NCBI GenBank assembly: GCA_965227535.1 | Contig: OZ245761.1 | Location: 1,674,001 to 1,738,000 of the forward strand | Reading direction: 5' to 3' | DNA from: SZUA-430 sp965227535 | GTDB lineage: Bacteria; Pseudomonadota; Alphaproteobacteria; Micropepsales; Micropepsaceae | DNA: 64,000 bases | Part shown: positions 60,825 to 64,000 of the stretch, piece after piece | Layout: the number at the start of each line of letters is the position of its first letter | Numbering within the stretch: the first letter of the stretch is position 1 | Notes under the pieces: generated by a model | What the model was told of the DNA's origin: nothing | What the model saw: only the letters and a program-made list of their open reading frames with translations | Databases searched by the model: none | Position numbers and translations under genes: made by a program

Positions 60825-61802
60825 TCATGATGCTCTCCCAGCACCGACAGCACGACGAGGTGCGTCCTTGGGAGACGCAACGTCATCGGACGGCGCCGCG
60901 TGCGCATCGACGGGATGGGCAACGACGTTGCCGGGCTCGTCGATGGTGGCGACCATCATCAAGAAGCGGTGCGTGAAGAGCTCCTGACGCCAGCGAATCG
61001 TAAACCCTGCCTCTTTGAAAAGCCGCGGATAGTTGTGCGAAAACGACCTCTCACTGCCGTAGAGGTGAGATCGAGGGTCAGCATCAAGATCGTGCTCGCG
61101 CGCAATGGGCTCCAGAAGCGCGAAGCACACGGGGCCGCTCCTGGACAGCCGTTTGAGCATGGTGGCCAACGCGGGCTCGGTGAAATATTCCAGAACACCG
61201 CTGTAGGTAAGAAACGCCGTGCCGGGAGTTGCGTTGGCATCGATCCAAGCCGCGGCATCGCCGGCCACAAAATTCAGTTTTGGATTCGTGAAGTTGCCCT
61301 GATTGAGGCGAATCTGATCGGCGCTGAGATCGATCCCCGTGAACTTCTCCAGCCCTGGCCACCGCTGGGCCAGATGGTCAATCACGTATCCCGAGCCGCA
61401 GCCGATCTCGCAGAGTTCACGAAAGCGCCCCGTTGCCAAGACCTCTTCCAGCGCTTCGACCAGCGGAAGGTGCTCGCCCAACAGGCCGTTGGCGATGCGT
61501 GCCGCAAGGGACTTATGGTAATCGATGGCGCGTTCGCTCGACCAAAAGGTTCGATGCGCCGCAGCCAGTTGCTCGTGGACCGGCTGTGAGTCGAGACGGG
61601 CGGTTACGGCGGCGAAGACGATGCGCTCAACCAAAGGGGCCTCGCGATAGTTGAAGCGAAATTTCTGAAGACCCTGGTCTTCGACTTTGCGGCGCAATCC
61701 GGGCATGAGCGTCATCAGGATGCGGCCAATCTGAATCTTGACCGCTTGTTTCAGACGCTCGGCACGGACCGGCAGAGGAGGTATTCCCGGTTCTAGGGAC
61801 AT
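60825..61802 (-). CDS. SAM-dependent class I methyltransferase
   Basis: 325 aa. Motif I LCEIGCGSGYVIDHLA (about 134-149) and motif II/III spacing (FTGIDLSADQIRLNQ, then FVAGDAAAWID) define a Rossmann-like SAM site. The N-terminal about 120 residues are helical, and a C-terminal tail is Ala/Pro-rich. Substrate unknown. The start MSLEPGIPPLPVRAERL was used as the only in-frame ATG near a helical domain edge. Confidence 0.82.
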   Translation of the reverse strand: MSLEPGIPPLPVRAERLKQAVKIQIGRILMTLMPGLRRKVEDQGLQKFRFNYREAPLVERIVFAAVTARLDSQPVHEQLAAAHRTFWSSERAIDYHKSLAARIANGLLGEHLPLVEALEEVLATGRFRELCEIGCGSGYVIDHLAQRWPGLEKFTGIDLSADQIRLNQGNFTNPKLNFVAGDAAAWIDANATPGTAFLTYSGVLEYFTEPALATMLKRLSRSGPVCFALLEPIAREHDLDADPRSHLYGSERSFSHNYPRLFKEAGFTIRWRQELFTHRFLMMVATIDEPGNVVAHPVDAHAAPSDDVASPKDAPRRAVGAGRAS

Positions 61803-61903
61803 GTTTGTTTCTCGGAGTACACGGACAGGAGCGCGCGCGGGCGCGCACGATGGATCACCACGCTTCGGGGTCTTGAAGCCGGTCGGGAGCCGTCAGGCCC
61901 GGC

Positions 61904-62239
61904 CTAGGCGAGCGGGGGACGCAGAGGTGGAGGGAATTCAGAACCGCGACAGGCGTCGTCCGAATGGGACACGCGGTCCTGCAATGGACCCGGTAAAGGC
62001 TCGTACCCAAAGTCGACGACATGTTCGACTGAATCCACGCCCCAGTGGAACATCATCTGGTGCAGAACATCTTCGCCGAACGGGTGTGAATGAGTCGATG
62101 GATCGTGCTCTGCGGACGCGTCGTTACCATGATGGTGGGAACCGTCCGCCGCCGCGCCGTGGTGAGGATGAGCCTCGGCGACTGACGCCTGTGCCGCCAA
62201 TCCCACGATAAGCATAACGATCGCAAAAATGACTCTCAC
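61904..62239 (-). CDS. Exported His-rich metal-binding protein
   Basis: 111 aa. The signal peptide (RVIFAIVMLIVGLAAQASVAEA) is followed by an N-terminal His cluster (HPHHGAAADGSHHHGNDASAEHD) and a second HSHPFGED. GGGGGC precedes the GTG start at 62239. Reading from the upstream TTG (62323) would not give a normal signal peptide. CopL-like or general zinc/copper/nickel-binding roles are inferred; the C-terminal half has no motif. Confidence 0.65.
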   Translation of the reverse strand: MRVIFAIVMLIVGLAAQASVAEAHPHHGAAADGSHHHGNDASAEHDPSTHSHPFGEDVLHQMMFHWGVDSVEHVVDFGYEPLPGPLQDRVSHSDDACRGSEFPPPLRPPLA

Positions 62240-62371
62240 CCGCGCCCCCAGCAGCAAGGGCGAACAAGCCAGAAGTGCACGGTTTACGTCAAGCGTCGAA
62301 TACGGCAGGCCGCCTAAAGACAAAGCGCATGAAGCGTGTAGAGTATGCGCCTCAGACCAGATGAGGCTTCG

Positions 62372-62791
62372 ATGCTCGTACGCTCGGTGCAGTTAATCGC
62401 CCTCCTCGCCGCGCTCGTCCTATATCCCGCACAAGCCGGCGATAAAGTCCCCGCGGACAACCCGACCGGCGCGTGGACGCTCATCATTCCCGAAGCCTTC
62501 GACGGTTACGTCTTCGCCTGGCGCATCAGCGCCGACGGCACGTACGAAGAAGAAGGCTGGGAGCGCGAAAGCGGAAAACCCGCACAGGCCACACTGACGG
62601 GACGCTGGTCCGCCGACGGCAAGAAGATAAAGCTATCCCAAGACGGCATCGCCTACGTGTTCGAAGGATCGCGCATCGGCAACACCATCAACGGCAGACT
62701 CTACCTCAACGGCAAAGACATCTCCCGCTTCTGCGCACAGCAAGGCGACACCCCACCCGACCGCTGCGACCAAAGCGTGGCCTCGCGCTAA
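62372..62791 (+). CDS. Exported lipocalin-like hypothetical protein
   Basis: 139 aa. The signal peptide (MLVRSVQLIALLAALVLYPAQA) is followed by a domain with the strand pattern NPTGAWTLIIPEAFDGYVFAWRIS...DGTYEEEGWE and TLTGRWSADGKKIKLSQDGIAYVFEGSRI, reminiscent of DUF-type lipocalin-like folds. Two Cys near the C-terminus may pair. The stop overlaps the convergent TPR gene by 4 bp. An earlier ATG at 62345 is possible. Unknown function. Confidence 0.65.
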   Translation: MLVRSVQLIALLAALVLYPAQAGDKVPADNPTGAWTLIIPEAFDGYVFAWRISADGTYEEEGWERESGKPAQATLTGRWSADGKKIKLSQDGIAYVFEGSRIGNTINGRLYLNGKDISRFCAQQGDTPPDRCDQSVASR

Positions 62792-63660
62792 CCCTTCACC
62801 CCATACTCCGCGAACTTCGTCACGATCGCAGGATCGGACAGTTTCGCCGCCGCGATATCCGCGTCGCCGCCTTTCTTGTCGCCGTTGCGCGTCTTGATCG
62901 TGCCGCGCAGGAACAGCGCCTTCGGCAACTTGCCGTCCATGGCGATCGCCGTCTCGCAATCCTTCAACGCCTTGGCCATGTCGTTCTTGCGGAAGTAGAC
63001 GAACGCCCGGCTCTCATAACCTTCCTTGTCCTTCGCGTTCGCCTTCAGCGCCGCGTCGCAATCGCTGAGCGCCAGATCCAATTCCCGGTTCGCGACCGCG
63101 CGCACCCAACAGCGGCGCATCTGCGTCACGTACATCTTCGGATTGATCTCCAGCGCCCGCGTGTAGTCGGCAATCGCGCGATCGAAATCCTTCAGCATCC
63201 GGTACGCATACCCGCGCTCGTCGAACGCATCCGCGTAATCCGCCTTCAGCTTGATCGCCTGATCGAAATCCGCGATCGCCTTCTTGAACGCGCGCTTGGC
63301 GATCAGCGCCGAGCCGCGCTCGCGATAGGCCGGCGGAAATTCCGGCAAGATCCCGATCGTCTTCGAATAATCGTCGATCGCCTTATCGACGTCGCCCTTT
63401 TTGAAATGCAGCAACGCGCGATCGTAATAGGCCGCACCCATCGCCGGATCGAGCGCGATCGCCTGATCGAGATCGGCTATCGCCAACTCCAACTTACCCG
63501 CCTTCGCGTAAGCCTTGGCGCTCGCATAATAGTCGCCGGCGCTTTTCAAGCTCTGATCACCCACCGTTGCGCGCTGAGCCGCGCCATCAGGCCCGGCCGC
63601 CTGTGCTCCCGGCACCAGGCCAAGCACGGCAAGCATCACGACGGTCGCACCTATCCGCAT
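62788..63660 (-). CDS. Exported TPR-repeat protein
   Basis: 290 aa. The signal peptide (MRIGATVVMLAVLGLVPGAQA) is followed by about six TPR units of the xxAxxxYxRALLHFKKGDVDKAIDDYSKTI type. It is probably a periplasmic scaffold or assembly factor. The ATG at 63660 follows AAGGG by 9 nt. An earlier ATG (63669) abuts the ribosome site and is unlikely. Confidence 0.82.
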   Translation of the reverse strand: MRIGATVVMLAVLGLVPGAQAAGPDGAAQRATVGDQSLKSAGDYYASAKAYAKAGKLELAIADLDQAIALDPAMGAAYYDRALLHFKKGDVDKAIDDYSKTIGILPEFPPAYRERGSALIAKRAFKKAIADFDQAIKLKADYADAFDERGYAYRMLKDFDRAIADYTRALEINPKMYVTQMRRCWVRAVANRELDLALSDCDAALKANAKDKEGYESRAFVYFRKNDMAKALKDCETAIAMDGKLPKALFLRGTIKTRNGDKKGGDADIAAAKLSDPAIVTKFAEYGVKG

Positions 63661-63805
63661 CAGCGTCATCCCTTCAACCTCATGAACTCAAGCGACACAT
63701 ACCACGACCGCCCGCCCGGCAACCCGCCAGTCTGGCCTTGACCCAAGTCAAAGCCCCGCCGCCCCTCGCAGTGTCATGCTTTCGTCATATCAACTGGGAC
63801 ATTGA

Positions 63806-64000
63806 ATGGCGAACGGCACCTCAAAGCGGTCGGACCCGAAGAACCTCGGCAAAGCAACCCCCGAACAGGTGGAGGCGGCGGCCGTCGTCCAGCAGACCGA
63901 GAAAAAGCGCGACGCCCAGATCAGCGCCGCCGAAGAAATAGCCAACGCCAAGCAGCTCGTCGACGGCGAGGCCGCCATCAAAGCGCTGCAAACGATCTTG
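63806..64000 (+). CDS. Hypothetical helical protein, N-terminal fragment
   Basis: Only 65 codons are in the window. The N-terminal residues (MANGTSKRSDPKNLGKATPEQVEA) are basic and disordered, then a likely amphipathic helix (AVVQQTEKKRDAQISAAEEIANAKQLV). No stop before the window end, so the gene continues beyond. No family can be assigned from this part. Confidence 0.5.
   Translation, partial: MANGTSKRSDPKNLGKATPEQVEAAAVVQQTEKKRDAQISAAEEIANAKQLVDGEAAIKALQTIL

Noticed and set aside
1..64000. tRNA or rRNA genes
   Set aside because: No cloverleaf with consensus arms or rRNA segment was recognised by eye. A tRNAscan/Rfam run would be decisive.

Overview
The window reads as chromosomal DNA of a high-G+C alphaproteobacterium. 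The signs are the dense C/G-ending codon use, a GcrA-type zinc/HTH protein, many class III nucleotidyl cyclases fused to TolB-like/TPR modules, a YghU-type glutathione transferase, a PQQ alcohol dehydrogenase and an M1-peptidase/ABC-permease fusion. No rRNA, tRNA or CRISPR array was seen, so genus is not resolved. Start codons were set from Shine-Dalgarno matches, signal peptides and overlaps. TTG and GTG starts are common.

Left third (1-30.5 kb): the tail of a PhoD-like phosphatase, then small secreted or anchored Ala/Pro-rich proteins. Three large cyclase/TPR signalling proteins (711-2441 -, 5554-8901 -, 9980-12259 +) are interspersed with metabolic genes: a GFA/CENP-V protein, an MBL hydrolase, an acyl-CoA dehydrogenase, a quinohaemoprotein alcohol dehydrogenase, an ABC ATPase coupled to the 1195-aa permease-peptidase, an amidase, a ParDE toxin-antitoxin pair, a sulfatase, nitronate monooxygenase, a sulfotransferase, yghU and an SRAP (YedK/HMCES) protein. 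A 33-bp inverted-repeat element lies at 20522-20666.

Middle (30.5-41.9 kb): the accessory part. A visibly lower-G+C two-gene cassette (31292-33269) encodes a TIR-domain protein and a KGGVGR-type ParA-like ATPase with a second, C-terminal TIR domain. This is the best candidate here for a conflict or signalling system. Next come a 22-aa leader peptide coupled to a two-TM protein, a DUF6438 protein, and a phage-type replication module (34805-38949): DUF6362 protein, replication-initiation-like protein, DnaB-like helicase and GcrA-like protein, all divergent from an S24 repressor. An MFS transporter and a CPBP protease follow.

Right part (42-64 kb): regulators and envelope proteins. These include a GGDEF-PAS diguanylate cyclase, AraC, MarR+YCII, a divergent pair of paralogous zinc-ribbon proteins, and a membrane-anchored SARP/BTAD regulator (48633-51011). 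Two small secreted Cys-rich protein genes lie next to the SARP gene. Their promoters share a 66-bp block with three 11-bp-phased direct repeats and a similarly spaced -10-like hexamer, which points to a small local regulon. Further on are a glycine-zipper envelope protein, a GST, a multi-PAS hybrid histidine kinase, HxlR divergent from a tautomerase/acyl-CoA dehydrogenase pair, a methyltransferase, a His-rich periplasmic protein, a TPR protein and the start of a gene that runs off the window.
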